The notes beneath the pieces were generated by a model, which was given only the letters and a program-made list of their open reading frames with translations, was not told the DNA's origin and did no database searches. Shown piece after piece: positions 51,312-64,000 of a stretch of 64,000 nt of DNA. A program made the position numbers and the translations under genes. The first letter of the stretch is position 1; each line of letters starts with the position of its first letter. The DNA comes from Pseudoscleropodium purum. Lineage: Eukaryota > Streptophyta > Bryopsida > Hypnales > Brachytheciaceae. The DNA lies in NCBI GenBank assembly GCA_963969395.1, contig OZ017798.1, positions 25,040,173 through 25,104,172 on the forward strand, written 5' to 3'.

Positions 51312-54300
51312 TCAATGATGAATGGACCTCCACCAACTGTTTCGTACTTTCTTCTCGACATGCTGCAGCAGTTTTGACAGACCTGCACAATTCAAACACG
51401 ATTGTTTTGTGAGCACTTTGTCAGCTGTGAACGAAACGATAACGCTAGGATTGGAAGTGCGGACATCAGACTATATTACACTCGCAGTAGTGTTTTGAAA
51501 CAAATATTGAGTGACTAGCTAGCTGAATATTACTAACCGGAATTACTGCAGCAACTGGAAAAACACTTAAACGTCAATATGGTTTATTTCCGGATTGTCT
51601 AGACATCATGATGAGGTAGATTTACTTGTGAATTTGGCATCCACACAAGTTGAGCAGGTCCATTCCGTCGGTAGAAGCGAATGCCACTCATGAATATCGT
51701 CTCGATTGCTGATTTGTGTAATCGTTCGTTTCGTCTCAGGAGGATCGCATCTGCCTTCGTGACCGGTCGTCTTTGAATTGGATTCTGGAGACTCCATATT
51801 CACACAAGAACCATTGCCTAGTTTCAGCTCAATAGCACCTTGATCAACAAGAGATACTGCAGGCTCACTGTTTCTGGGTTCTTGCATATCAGAAAATGCT
51901 TTACCATGGGCGAGGAGAAGTGTTTTCCTGAAATCTCTCAATTTCTGGATACTGCATTTTCAGAGAATACTAAAGTAGTTAATAACTACTACATTGCACA
52001 AAGTAATGAGCATTGAACTTGACTTGACAAGACTCTCAAATAGTCAAATGCATTTCATTTGTGAATCATAATATTAGAATTTATGATACGATCAATTATC
52101 AATTATCAATTTTTTTGTCAAAACAATTATAAACCATCATAGAATTCAGTGGACATAGTAACATTAGTACTACTTCAACAATGTTGTCAATACATGCAGC
52201 TATAACAACAAACTTTTGAAAATTTATTCAAAATTTAACTAAAGTATTAAGTGAATTTTATAAAAAATTTTAAACATGTATATTGAATAGACTATTTTAG
52301 AATGAATATATTGCATGAACACTTTTGTGCAATATATAATCATTCTAAGACAATCTATTTCATGTATATGTTTAAAACTATGTAAAATGCACTTGATATA
52401 TTAACTAAATATTCAATAATATTTTAAAAGTTTGCTATTACAACTGCATGTATTGATAATTAATAATGTTGAAGTAGAACTGATGTTGCTATGACCGCTG
52501 ATTTCTACAATGATATAGATGAGAAAAGAAATGCACATTGGAAACCAGCTTACGTATATTCATCACCAAAACAACAACCGATAGGTGAGTACACTGTCTT
52601 CGGATCAAGCACACTGTCGTGCTTATTCTGGAGAACGTATCTCAAGGCATTGATGAGAGCTGTTTGTGGCACCGCACATTCATTCCTTGGTCCCTCGTTT
52701 GGTCCCTCCGCCTGCAACATTATCAATGTCATGGTCATAAACTCATATCGTCATGCTCTTCAAAATAGCGCGATTAACTCAGAGTGCCAAATCTGTGACT
52801 CTTCTAGTGCCCAGAGCTCTGAAAACTAGGACTGGGTAGTATAGATCGATAAAAGCAAGGGCTCAGGAAACTGAGTAATTTCCACCGAAATCCACCGTCT
52901 CAACAAACGTGAGATAATGTTCGACCAACTAATGATATTAGTTTTTAGATGTTGCAAATCTATGTTCAAGTTACATACTAACATACCCTTACCAAACACG
53001 GAAGAAAGGAAACTAGGCTCTGACGCTAACTCCGTGAACGATCTAATTAAGAGTCTGTATACTGTTTGTTTACGAACCCATGGACTGCCATGTGTGTATA
53101 CAACATGAACTCAGCGGACAGATGAAGCATCGGGAACACGTTCAAGCCGAGGTGGTCTTACAATAGCTTTATTCGGCATTTGCAAGTTTTTGGCAGTTTT
53201 GACCGTACACATATATTGATTACTCTGGCGGGGTTGTCATGTGCAAGCTAGCTAGTTAATTAGGATGGAGGCCACTTACATGCATAGCAACGGCTGATGG
53301 CAGTTTGAAGGAAGCATGGCAAATGAAACATATCCCATCCTTATGAACTGCAGACAAGTGGCTGTCCAGTTCCTCCCGGGTGCTGAAGTCGCCCTTCTTG
53401 CACGCTTTGCAGTACAGACGATGCTTCGTGTTGTAATGTTTCCGCATTTCTCTTTCCACATCGCTGGTGAACGGTATCATTTCCCCGCAGTAGTTGCATT
53501 GGGCGTGGAAGCTGAAATGAGGCATCACTTTGGGATCTACGTTGCAGATCTGCGCACCTTCCGACCACACCCGCTTACTGGAGTCTCCCATTGAGCACGT
53601 ATTGCTCATTTCCACCACCAGTTCTAACTCACCTTCTAGCAGGTCTAGCGACTATTACGAATAAATGCTAATATTTAGCAGTGACTTCCTGACTCCCTAC
53701 TGGCAACTCACTCAGATCCTTGATTCCTTGTTTCTAGATAGTTCTAGATGCTAACAACCCTCTCATCTCTATTTCTAGAGCGTTCTAAGCTTCGAGATGA
53801 ATTCGACGCTGGACTACAAAACTTTTGTAGCTCGGAATATTTACAGATATCCTGTTGCTCAGAGTTCAGACTGGCCCTGAAAGCGAAGTCACTCGTATTA
53901 ACACTACCTTAGAAGTTCTCCTTAAAACACAGAATCTGTCACCCGCAAGAACATCGATCGAATACTAACCCAGCTGTGCCTTCGAAACCGTTCCTAAGGT
54001 TACCTCTCAAGGGGTACGGCAACTTGTTCATTCAGAGCGAAGGCCCAGCTAACGAAACCAGTTCAGTCAGAGCGAAGTTTCAGCGTAGTTCACATCGTAC
54101 GTAGTGGACTAGCGTGCGACAGACCGCCGCAAATCACTGAAACCGAAATTACCCGAGAAGATGGGCATACATATTTCCAACGTAGTACTAGCAATCACTC
54201 AACGAACTAACTTGCATAGCCTCACTGGGCTTCAGAAAGGGAGGAACCCACTAATTCAGACAGATGAAGCGCAATCGATCACACTAAAAAGCGGGCTAGC

Positions 54301-54393
54301 CAGCTAGCTGTACGTAGGCGCGCGCAGAGAAGTACGTAACGGAGCTGCAATTACTTCAGCTGGCGAATCTGAGTACTTACAAGGGTGCCTCAT
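51312..54393 (-). CDS. C2H2 zinc-finger protein, five exons (proposed model)
   Basis: Proposed exons: 54393-54381, 53644-53280, 52711-52554, 51951-51626 and 51382-51312. All have GT-AG borders, join in phase and sum to 933 bases, giving 310 residues. Finger 1 is Cys54, Cys57, His74, His79; finger 2 is Cys83, Cys86, His100, His105. A third has Cys110, Cys113, His126. Its last His is lost on splicing but present (His131, same x4 spacing) if the intron after 53280 is read, which ends in LHPN and a stop. So a 132-residue three-finger isoform is possible, or an exon is missing from my model. The rest is polar, with a second Cys pair (WTCSTC). A nucleic-acid-binding role is inferred only from the fingers. 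I do not recognise the family. Exon 1 carries only four and a third codons and is the least certain part. Confidence 0.55.
52012..52490. other. AT-rich part of the zinc-finger gene's third intron
   Basis: No coding signal. Two nearly complementary stretches (about 52,140-52,270 and 52,370-52,480, both with ACATGCAG/TGCATGTATTGA and TTGAAGTAG words) form an imperfect inverted repeat, suggesting a small fold-back element in the intron. Confidence 0.45.
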
Positions 54394-54554
54394 GCCGCTG
54401 AGGTTGCTACTGAAGGGCCGGGCACAAGCAAGTGAGATCCAGTGAAGAAATCTGTCATCCAAGTGGAGGCCTAGATGTGCAGCTCCGTCGATTGTGTCAG
54501 GCGCCGATTATAATGGATCTGTTTGTGACACCACTGGACTGAGGGGCGAGCAAA

Positions 54555-54561
54555 TTTATAA
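54555..54561 (-). promoter_or_regulatory. TATA box of the zinc-finger gene
   Basis: On the minus strand CTTATAAATTTG lies about 165 bases before the proposed start codon in a GC-richer, repeat-free stretch. The position suits transcription starting near 54,525 and a leader of about 130 bases. Confidence 0.5.
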
Positions 54562-54769
54562 GCTGGTGCAGGTGGATGGTCTGGCAGGGGGTGAATAAGA
54601 GTCTTAGCCGCGGGCAGGGCTCTGGACCGTTCCAACGCCACGCTACCCTCCAAACAGCGGCACCGGGGGGTGATCCACGAATCCTCCAATCTGTGATATT
54701 CTCTATTATCAGTTGGTACCATAACACAAGGTAATTGTTCGCATGTTCCCAAACGACATACTCCGTAAT

Positions 54770-56206
54770 ATTCTTAGTTAAGGTAAAATATTATGTCCTT
54801 TGAGTTGGAGAAAATTCCGGTAGAAGATCAAACATGTAACGTAGGATAAAAACGGGCAGCGACGTCAGAGGCGACATTCTAAGGGTGCATGTAGCCAACC
54901 TAGACATCCATACTCTCACACGTGTGTGTCCAAGTGTCCTACTGTACAGTATGTGAAGCATCCGTGGTGACTGGGCGGCATACTATGTGGATTAAGCTTA
55001 ACCCTGAAACACCGGGCTGGTCACCCTGGAAATCATGTTTTGGGGTACCGTGAAAATCATTTGGTTAAAAAAAACAGAAGAGCACTCATTGGACCTATCC
55101 TTTTCAGACAAAATTTCAAGGAATCAAGGATGAACATCTACACTTTTGTCTTAAATAGAAGGATTCTTTGTCATCCATTGGACACTTAGTATCTGGAATG
55201 ACATTACAAGGTTAAGGTAAACCCTTCTAAAGTCACATTGTGCTTCAATCCATAAACATTGAAGGGGTGACCCTTGAAACCATCCTTTTCTATTACAGTG
55301 TGAATCACTAGCCTCCAAAATTGCAAAAATTATCATTGCAAGTCAAACTACTATAGAAGATCTTTCCTTTCCAAAACTAATCTTGAGGATGAATAATTGC
55401 ACTTTTGTCCTATACAATTGATAATTGATTCTTTGTCATCGATTGGATACAAAACATCCACCTTGTCATTCAAGGATTAAAGTGCTACTTCTTGAGATGG
55501 TAGCACCGTATACATCTCTTAATTTTATATGTACCTCAAAAAATTGATCCTTCATAACCTTTGCATATGGGATCCAATTGATGCATTCTTTGTTGCATTG
55601 AAATCTCCTATCACTTGCCAATCATAAATTTTAGAAACTTCACCAATCTACCAATAGAAACTATCTACTATAGAAAAAATGGCAATTTGAGGTTGCCTAC
55701 CTTAAGTAGGTATATCCATGTTCACATGAATTTCCTTGTTGAATAGCCAACATGTTGTTGACCACATTAGACATGCAAAGCCAAGACTTGACAACATTTA
55801 ATTCAATGTGTTCAAATAAATTTCAATTATAGATATATACATTACATTGGTAGAAAAGAAGTCTTAGAGTACACACTCTTCCAATCTAATTTGGTGACTC
55901 ATGACCTCTTCTATAATTTCTACTAAAAGTTAAAGCATTGGCAATTACTCTTCTATTGGATATTTTTAATATACATGCTTGTGGTTTGAACTTGGATAAA
56001 TTGAAGTGACACTTTCTTAGTTGTAGATTGCCTTCAGTTTTGTTTACATTGCCTTGTCCATTATTTTCAATAAATGATTGAATAAATTGGTTATAAATTT
56101 GAAACATTAAAAAAATATAGAATAATGCTTTTGCAATTTGCATTAGGCATCCAAAAAGTACAAGTCTTATACAAGCTAAATTAGGACTTCCAAATTCTTA
56201 GAGAAT
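54770..56206. other. intergenic, AT-rich repeats
   Basis: No gene recognised. A TTAA-type element end (TTAACCCTGAAACACC) occurs at 54,998. A degenerate duplicated motif around TTCTTTGTCATC-ATTGGA occurs near 55,164 and 55,430. Confidence 0.4.
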
Positions 56207-57364
56207 CACTACAAAAAATGGATGTTGGATGATTGTAAAAAACACTTGCTTTTTTTTTTACCTCAAATGGCTATATTTTAGTGCATATAACACTTTTTGG
56301 AATACTTTTTTTCAATATAATTATATATATAATATTTATAAATAATTAAAAATAATATGCTTACAGAAATTCAAGTCTAAAATTTTTATTTTGAAATAAA
56401 ATTTATGCACAAAGAAGAATGATGAAAAATGCCAAGAAAATGGATACTTTGATGTTTGATTTTAGGAAAATTCAAGAAATAAAATAAAAATTGGTCATTT
56501 TTCTTAACTAATCTAATTTTCTTTTTAAATTGTGTTCGTTGCACTTGTGCAAAGGTAGCAATTTGAGCACATAAAGAAAGTAGATACTTTATTATTTTCT
56601 TAGAATCTCTTTGTCGGCTTGTATAACTTTAGTAGAAGACCTCATAGTCCAAAAAATCACATTATATAACATGATTTTCTAGATTACCTAAGTAGGCTAC
56701 CCGACTATTCATCTAAAATATCTAGGCAATCCAAATTTTCCACCCAATATTTTTAGATTACCCACTTGTGCTTGAGTTACTTGATTAACTCAAGACAACT
56801 AATATGCAAATGCTAGGATTTGAAGCCCTTACCTCATGGTTAGTGGTGGGAATTCATAGTATTTTACAACATGTATGAAGCTAGAGATTTTATAGAAGTT
56901 TATACAAAATATAAAAAGATATGTCTATTTAGCATTTCTTGCACCATTGATCTTCTTTTTTCAAGGTATACAATTCTTTAAAATATTTTTTGCTTAAATT
57001 TCTTTAAAAGGCAAGAAGAAGCTAAATCAAAACCAAATTGTCTTTTTTATTTTTTAAGCCTTTGTGGAATTAGTTATGAATTTTCAAAGTGAAAAACTTT
57101 TTTTATACATTTTTATTGTCACTTTTTCTTACACACTATCCAATGCACTTTCCTATATTCTTCCCGACACTCTTTCTAATGCTTTTTCTGACACTCTTCC
57201 CAACACTCTTTTTCAAACACTTTTTCCACCACTCTAATGACACTTTAAGGTTGAAAAAAGCGTCAAAAAGTTCAAAATTTTAATGACATCTCATTTTTCT
57301 TTCTACATTTTGGTGTCAAAAGAAAAAAGTGTAAAATGTCAAAGACAACATCCTTATTTCAGTG
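56207..57364. mobile_element. possible CACTA-like element
   Basis: The left end CACTACAAAAAATGGATGTTG and the right end, inverted, CACTGAAATAAGGATGTTG are similar. The bases next to the ends (AAT and GTG) do not match, so no target duplication supports it. A pyrimidine-rich degenerate minisatellite with ACACTCTTT units lies at about 57,150-57,240. No coding region seen. Confidence 0.3.
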
Positions 57365-57438
57365 GTGACTAGCCTAGTGGATGCCACCACAATCCAAAAC
57401 TCATATACGTTAACAAGTGGCGTAAGAACCATCAGAAC

Positions 57439-58061
57439 TCATGACGGAATGAGCCTCACTGTGTCGGTTGCTCGCTCGCTTTGGGGAGCAACATTTGGCT
57501 TTTGTGAGAGCACACCTTGGGCTGTACATTTGGCTGCAATGTGAGCGACATTTGGCTTTAGTTGCCGGCCAGTGCAAAAGTAAGATAGGCTCCTACTGCT
57601 ACGAAACTGCACCGATGCTTCGAACGGGAGAATCTTCGCCTGACACGGTCTCCCCACTGGAACGCCGACGAATACAATTCTCTGAGTGAGGTGTTGCATC
57701 CCTGTGCACATCATTCCCGAACCCAATCGGTGCGGCCTCATGTAAGTTAAATACATAACATAAAGCAGTGATCCCTGGATTCCGCAGTGATCGAGAGCAT
57801 CACTCGGAAGAATCAATCGCTTGGCCAGGCACTGTGTAAGAATACGAACTTCGTCTTGTTTTCCTTGGAATAACTTACTGACGGTGGATTCATAAGATAA
57901 ACTAAGCTTAAACAACAATGAAGCCGGACAAACTCTCGGTCAGGCTCACGCGGCACGGCCAGGTCAACTTGCGAATAGCTGAAGATTGCCGTCTGGAATT
58001 CTGGACCATATTCTATGATACTTATTAGCTTGGTGAAAGCTACTGCAACAGAAAACCTCAT
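57439..58061 (-). pseudogene. unrecognised gene-like block, frameshifted
   Basis: Two overlapping minus-strand frames look coding: 58,061-57,813 (SIIEYGPEFQTAIFSYSQVD) and 57,918-57,439 (SKLFQGKQDEVRILTQCLAK, then ILPSDALDHCGIQGS). They could be joined by a frameshift or by a 47-base GTAAGT...ACACAG intron, which is short for a plant. The block is GC-richer than its surroundings. I recognise no family; it may be a gene fragment. Confidence 0.3.
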
Positions 58062-58285
58062 TCAGTTTTTGCAGCACGTGTCGAGAACCTCTTGGCAAAT
58101 GGTTTTTTGACACTCTTCAAACATTCCCTGAAGCCGGACAGAATGTGGTTCCTTAGGTTGGTGAAAGCTACCACAACAAGAAATCTCATTCGGTCCTTGC
58201 ATCACGTATCAAGAAACTCTTGACAAATGATTTTTCAACACTCTTCATTCATCCCCTAAAGGAAGAGAGAATGTGGTTCCTATCA
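58030..58285. repeat. 128-bp tandem duplication
   Basis: Two adjacent copies starting TTGGTGAAAGCTAC (58,030 and 58,158), similar but diverged, next to the gene-like block. Confidence 0.75.
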
Positions 58286-61200
58286 ACCAAGCCAGCAAAA
58301 ATGGTACCCCCTCAAGAAAGAATGCAACTTTGAGATTTTTGAGCGGGACCAAATTTTTGAGCGGGACCAATTTTTTCACTCTCAAGAATGAAATGATTTA
58401 GAGCACACCAAAACCTCTAGAAGATGGTAGAGCAAAGAATGTCTTTGCCAATGTGAAGACGAGGTTAGAGAGAAAGTATTAGCCATCTTTGTCAAAATTA
58501 CCAAAGGGGAATACATATAACCTCTGAATGCCCAAAGTGCATTTTTTGGCAACATAGAAATTTTGGGTAGTTCACCACAAATGGAGTTTTTATTTTTTTT
58601 CATTGAAATTTTAACACAACATGTGCCCAAGGAGTAGCTTTAAGGCCCAACAATTAACATAGCTTTTGACTACATAGTTAAGAAGTTATTGTATGATATG
58701 TACTTTTCTATACTTAACAGCAGCTCAAGCAACAAAAAAAACTTCTTTAAATTTTATTTTTTTTAAATTAAAATTTGAAATTGATTCTCTAGATTTATGT
58801 ATACTTGAATTTTTAATATTTTGGGAAAAAAAATAAAAACATCAAATATAGATTGTTTATTATAATATTACAACCATTGGAATTGGCATTTTTCAATTCC
58901 ATAAATAAATTGTTGACAACTTAGTATTTTGAATCATTCTCTACTCCTTTCTACTTACTATTTTTGTCCTATATGTTGTATGATTCCAAATGATCTGAAA
59001 TTTTTCAAGCATGTAGCCAACTTCACTTAAAAAAAATGAATCCGAAGAGTAACCACCATTTTGGACATTTTTTCATACAAATGTGATCTTGTGAAGTGCA
59101 GTTGCCTGGTTTTTTGCAAGGCACAAAAAAGGCTTTTTGTCACTTCAAATGCTAACATCTTGCAATCTACACTGTATAAATTTCTGAAGTTTTTTCCACA
59201 TATTCTCAAACAAGATTAATACAAGATCATATGGTTATATGTGTCCAAAGATGTTTTTTTTCTAAATTTTTTTTTATATGTACTACAAATGGTAGTTTCA
59301 GAGCGGTTTTGGTGAAAACATAGTCAAAACCATTTAGGGGTTAATGGCTTCTCTCCACAATAGAAACTCTTTTGTGTGGCAAATGTCTTTAAATTTTTCC
59401 CTTACCCTATGAACAATGTAACAAGATCTCAATCTTTTTCAACTACTCTATATGTTTTGTGGCCTTTATAAAACAACCTTGGTAGCTTTGACAATCATGA
59501 AAGAATCCCATAACCAAGCTCCAATTAGCAGTGGATAGGCCACCAAAGTTTGCAAGCTAAAGGAAGAGTTGAATCTTTGTAAATCTATTTTTATTCAAAT
59601 ATACATGTAGATCTTAGGCTTGGATTTCTACTTTGTCAACTTGAGCTCTACAAGCTTGGTAAAGAATCTAGAAAGAAAGGACTTTGATTGATTACATGCT
59701 AATTCAATACCTAAGGCAAGTAGAGTAGTTGAGAAAGGAGTAGGTTTTGACAAACAAACTAGTCTTTCAATTCCATTCTCCTAAGTCAAAGTTGAGGTCT
59801 TAGATCACTCTTTGCAACCACAAAACACTTGAGAAACTCTTCTTTGAATTGATTTGGATGTTGTGGAGGTCTCTACTACAAGTAATAATTTTATCTTTCA
59901 ACATTTTAAGGGGAAAAAAAATGTCCTATATCTTATGACTCTTATGCATTTTAGTCAATATTTTGGAAATGGGTTGAGATCATATGGAAAAAAAATTAAC
60001 TACAAAAACTTTTTTATTCATCTTTAAGTAGATTATAAATTGGAATGTAATATTGAATGAAAGAAAAAATTAAACTACTAGTAACTTTTACAAGAAAATG
60101 AGAATTGTGAATGTGAATAGTGAGAATGTTCTAGTAAACAATTGGCACCCTTCAATTTTTTCTTTTTTTAAATTCTGAAAATCTGCAAAATAAAACTCTT
60201 CCAAACTTTCAAAACTACATGGTTGAAATGTTTTTGAATTAGTAACAATCTATGGAATCCAAAAATGGTAATTAATATTTTTTTAGAATATATTTTTTGT
60301 TGCTTGGTTCGACATTGAATTCGTTTTAAAAAGGTCTAACTTTTGTAATATTTATTGGAATGGCGTGAAACAAAACTTCATACATAGATTATGATAATTA
60401 GCATCCATTTTAAAATTTTCATGAAAAATTCCAAATTGTGAAGTCAAAGGAGCCTACCCAAATTTTGAGGAGCCCCAAGTGGACTCCTTGATTGTTGAGG
60501 AGTTAAAATCATTGTTCATTATTTATCCTATTAACCTTATATAAATCCTTTGCAGTATAAAATCTACATAGATTATATGATGTCTTTGAACATTTTTTCT
60601 ATGGAGTGTGGTAGGTGTGATGAACCCTATTAGTACTTTCTAACGAATTACAATGTTCCATGATGAATTATAATCCTTGACAAATTAACCCCTAAAGGAC
60701 CAAACTACATTTGGGAGCAACATAGAGATTTGGAGCTATTTACTAAGAATGAAATTTTTTTTCTTTGAAATTTTCATAAAGCATGTGCTCGAAGTGTAGT
60801 TTTAACCCCTAAAGTTTTATGACTATGTTTTCACTATAAACACTTGAAAACTACCATTCTCAGTACAAGTATCAAATTTTTGAATTTTAAAAAAAAAATG
60901 TAATTGTAGGATCTTGTAGTAAGCTAACTTGAGAATATGAAGTAAAAATTTCAAAAATTTTCACTGTGTGGATTGCATGACATAAGCATTCAAATTCATT
61001 GAAATCATTTTCTGGACCCTACAAAAAAACTAGACAACAACACTTCACAAGCTCAATTTTCTATGAAAAAACATTCAAAATTTTGGTGATTCTTTTGATT
61101 CTTTTTCCTAGACAAGTTGGCCACATACTTGAAAGATTTCAAATCATTTAGAATTGTACAATATATAGGAAAAAAATAGTAAGTAGACAGTAGTATAGAA

Positions 61201-61800
61201 TGATTTAAAATACTAAATTGTTAAGAATTTAATTATGGAATTAAAAATACCAATTCCAAAGGTTGCAATGGTATAATAAAAAATCTACATCCTATAAGTT
61301 TTTTTTCCAAAAATATTGAAAATTGAGTAAGATAAAGGACTTCAAAGTTTATTTTAGAGTAGAGAATCCATAATTGCCCACAAACAAAAACTCTTCATAA
61401 CTTGTGACTCATTGATCAAAATAGAATGATTTAAAGCTTTCCACATATACATAACTCTCAAAAACCAATTTCAAATTTTTATTTTAAAAAAAAGTGATTC
61501 CCTTTTATTTGCCTAGACTACCTATTTACAAAAGAAGTAACATATTAGGCCATAACCTTGGACTCATATTTCTAAATGTCATAAAATGTAGAGCATATCA
61601 AAGATATTCCTAGTCAATTTTCAATATTTTGCGAAGAAAATAAAATCATAGGATGTAGATTGTTTATTACAGAATACAACATTACAACCATTGGAACTGG
61701 TATTTTTAATTCCATAACTAAATTCTTAACAATTTAGTATTTTGAATCACTCTCTTTTTCTTTCTACCTACACTATACTATTTTTTTCAAGTATGAGTAC
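58286..61800. repeat. cluster of AT-rich TTAA-type repeats
   Basis: No gene. Element ends of the form AGGGG-TTAA (59,341) and TTAA-CCCCTAAAG (60,685 and 60,802) occur. 58,490-58,640 resembles 60,690-60,800. 59,020-59,250 matches bases 1-240 of the window, and 61,137-61,620 matches 230-700. 58,840-59,010 and 61,660-61,790 are inverted copies of part of that repeat. Confidence 0.55.
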
Positions 61801-64000
61801 AAAATCCATTTAAAAAAATTTTATATGTGTTTCCAACTTATTTCTTCAACATATTATAGAGAGTTGCAAGTTGTAGGATCTACCGATTTTGGAGTAAAAT
61901 GTTTGAAAGATGAAATCTAGCCATTTAAAAAGAGTTGAAAATATTTTTGTTTAAAATCCAAACATTAGAATCTTGCAATTTGTAAGTTTTTTTACTTTGA
62001 ACTATTAGGAATATATTCTAATAAGTTAATTAAAAGATAATATGTTTGGATTTGTTAAATAATAAACATAGATGAAGATTTTAGCCTCACTTTGAAAACT
62101 AGTATTTTTAAGTAGTTTTGTGCCTTTAAACATAAAAGAATTTTAAAATTTTAATTTCTTTTGATCAAATGGTTGTTAAGTAGAATTCATCCATGTAGAT
62201 GTGCATGAATATGTACTACCATTTGCATGCCAACATTTGAGGTGCAAGAATTTGACAACTTGATTGTTAGCCTTTTGATTTTGAAGAATTTTAGATGTAG
62301 AGCGTCAAAATTAATAAATTATTGATCATGGGCACCCTACAAGTATATTATTTGCCCTTTCAAGCAAACTTAGGGCAGACTTTTGGGGAGTTTTAGGGCA
62401 ATCGGACACATTTTGAACCCAAATGAACTATCGGAGGTACACAAAGGAATCACATTTATAGTTGTGCAATGAACCAATTGTGGTGCCCATTTTGCCCATG
62501 TATTTTATTCTTAAAGAAAACACATAAACATTTTATTTGCCACACATGATAAAGTTAGCAAATTTTGAGTATATATTTGCAATGAAATGCCCCAAATTAG
62601 TTAGGTGGATAAAAGTAGAAAATTAATTAATCAAATACAAAACAAGGGGGCATTTCTTTACATTCATTTTTGGCTCGACCCTTGACCACATTTAGAAGGT
62701 TGCACAACTATAGTAACTAGCTACATCTAAAATGGCCCACTCATAATTGATCCCTATTTTTGAAGGAAAATTGAATTGAGAAGATACCCAAAATGGTACA
62801 CATGACAAGGACAAATATAAGGTGAATTCTGAATAGTGTACAATTTTATTTATAATATTGTGGAGTTGGCGACATTACAAGTGGTCAATTTAGGGTATAC
62901 TTTTTGTTGTTTTAACTTCTGTTTAGTGCCATTTCTTCATGGGCATCAAATGCATTTTGGCATCACCTATATAACACTTTTAATCCTCTACACCTTGCAT
63001 TTTTGGAAATTTGTAACTAATTCACAATGCATCCAAAAATTATAGAGCCACTTGCATTTTGATTCATTGTCCCTTGACAACGTGTAAAAATTGTTATTCA
63101 TTTTTTAAAGCATATTGATTATGTCACACAATTTAGGTGTAGTTACCTTCCAAGCACGGCTCATAGAGAGGGACATTCTTTGTCAAGGCTAGATTCAATT
63201 TGCTCTCAATGGGTTGATAAAGTAAACTCACGAATAACTAAGTATTTAAACAATTTTGGAGCAGATCATTAATGGTACTAGGTGGTGGAAAATTTTCCTG
63301 TATAGAAAAATAAGAAATATAGGGATTGCAAATTTTTAAGAATTTTATATCCAAAATTAAAATTATCTATGAATTTTCGGAGCCAGAAAGTGCAACTCAC
63401 CAGTAGCCAATGTTTAGAATCTTCCAATTCTGATTATTCAAAAACTGCTTTCTTGCTCACTACTTGGGGACATGTATCATGATTTTATTAGTCTCAACTT
63501 TGAAAAGAACAATAACAAAAACAAATTCTAAGCTTAAGATCTATTCTAAGGTTGGAAATCGTGCATCCAATAGGTTGGTTATTGGGCGCGGTTGGCCATT
63601 GGTGTGTTTACCTTATACAATTGCTACCCTACTATACTTGTCCCCAATTCAAACATGGACCACATATGATAGGGATTTTAAGGGCCATTATTTATTTTAT
63701 CTCCATTAAATTAACAAAGTGGAGGCCATGTCGGTTCTATAAAGCGGAGGATTTTGTTTGTACTTGGAAACTTACTAATGAGGTACTGCACCATCACTGG
63801 TGGAACTTTGGGCACATTTGTGGAGGAAGTAAAAGATAAGTTAGTATACCCACACGTGCAGCCACGCTGTAGAAATGGTCGGCAACAGCCCCCTTTCTTT
63901 TCACTTTTTGAGAAAAGTGCCAGGATGGTAATAATCACCTAAAATTTGGTGAAGTATGGTATTTCTACAGTACATTCATCGGTTTTTGAACCAAGAAACA
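61801..64000. other. AT-rich right edge
   Basis: No gene recognised. 63,400-64,000 is more balanced in composition, and frames at 63,464-63,942 overlap one another without known motifs; a gene crossing the window edge is possible. Confidence 0.35.

Noticed and set aside
51236..51382. Frame VCQNCCSMSRRKYETVGGG as the last zinc-finger-gene exon
   Set aside because: It does not join in phase with exon 4 using the visible donor; the chosen frame does and gives a total divisible by three. Kept only as a possible alternative.

Overview
This window is nuclear DNA of a plant. The signs are spliced GT-AG genes, a RidA protein with an organelle-targeting leader of the plant type, cytosolic ribosomal protein L8 (RPL8), AAACCCTAA telo-box motifs near translation starts, and plant-style hAT, CACTA and Harbinger elements. 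The DNA is very AT-rich and crowded with short DNA transposons. A non-LTR retrotransposon and a Replitron-like HUH gene are also present, and no LTR retrotransposon was recognised. A land plant or a close streptophyte with a large repetitive genome fits. The species cannot be named from this sequence.

Layout. 0-4.6 kb: AT-rich repeats, a Harbinger-like transposase remnant split by a CACTA-type MITE, and TTAA-flanked elements. 4.8-7.9 kb: an intact six-exon RidA gene. 8.4-10.6 kb: a small membrane-protein gene on the minus strand with an intron in its leader. 10.7-11.5 kb: two back-to-back TAA-flanked MITEs. 15.2-25.0 kb: a 9.5-kb hAT transposon that carries a protein-kinase-like gene and a hAT transposase gene in divergent orientation. 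It sits inside a MITE of its own family, and both insertions have 8-bp target duplications. 25.1-29.9 kb: a decayed LINE. 31.8-44.0 kb: two apparently identical copies of RPL8 in inverted orientation, 9.2 kb apart. The spacer holds another hAT MITE (36.5 kb), a decayed intron-containing HUH-endonuclease gene (37.3-38.6 kb) and a 1.4-kb long-TIR element. 48-50.2 kb: TTAA and hAT elements, including a three-level nest. 51.3-54.6 kb: a five-exon C2H2 zinc-finger gene on the minus strand with a TATA box. 56-64 kb: AT-rich repeats, a possible CACTA-like element, one unnamed gene-like block and copies of the repeat found at the left edge.

The apparently functional host genes are RidA, the 75-residue membrane protein, two RPL8 copies and the zinc-finger gene. 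They have no operon-like relationship. The most unusual content is the kinase-carrying hAT element, the HUH-endonuclease relic, the RPL8 inverted duplication and the many TTAA/CCC-ended short elements. Exon models come from reading splice consensus and frame continuity by eye. No alignment or database search was run.
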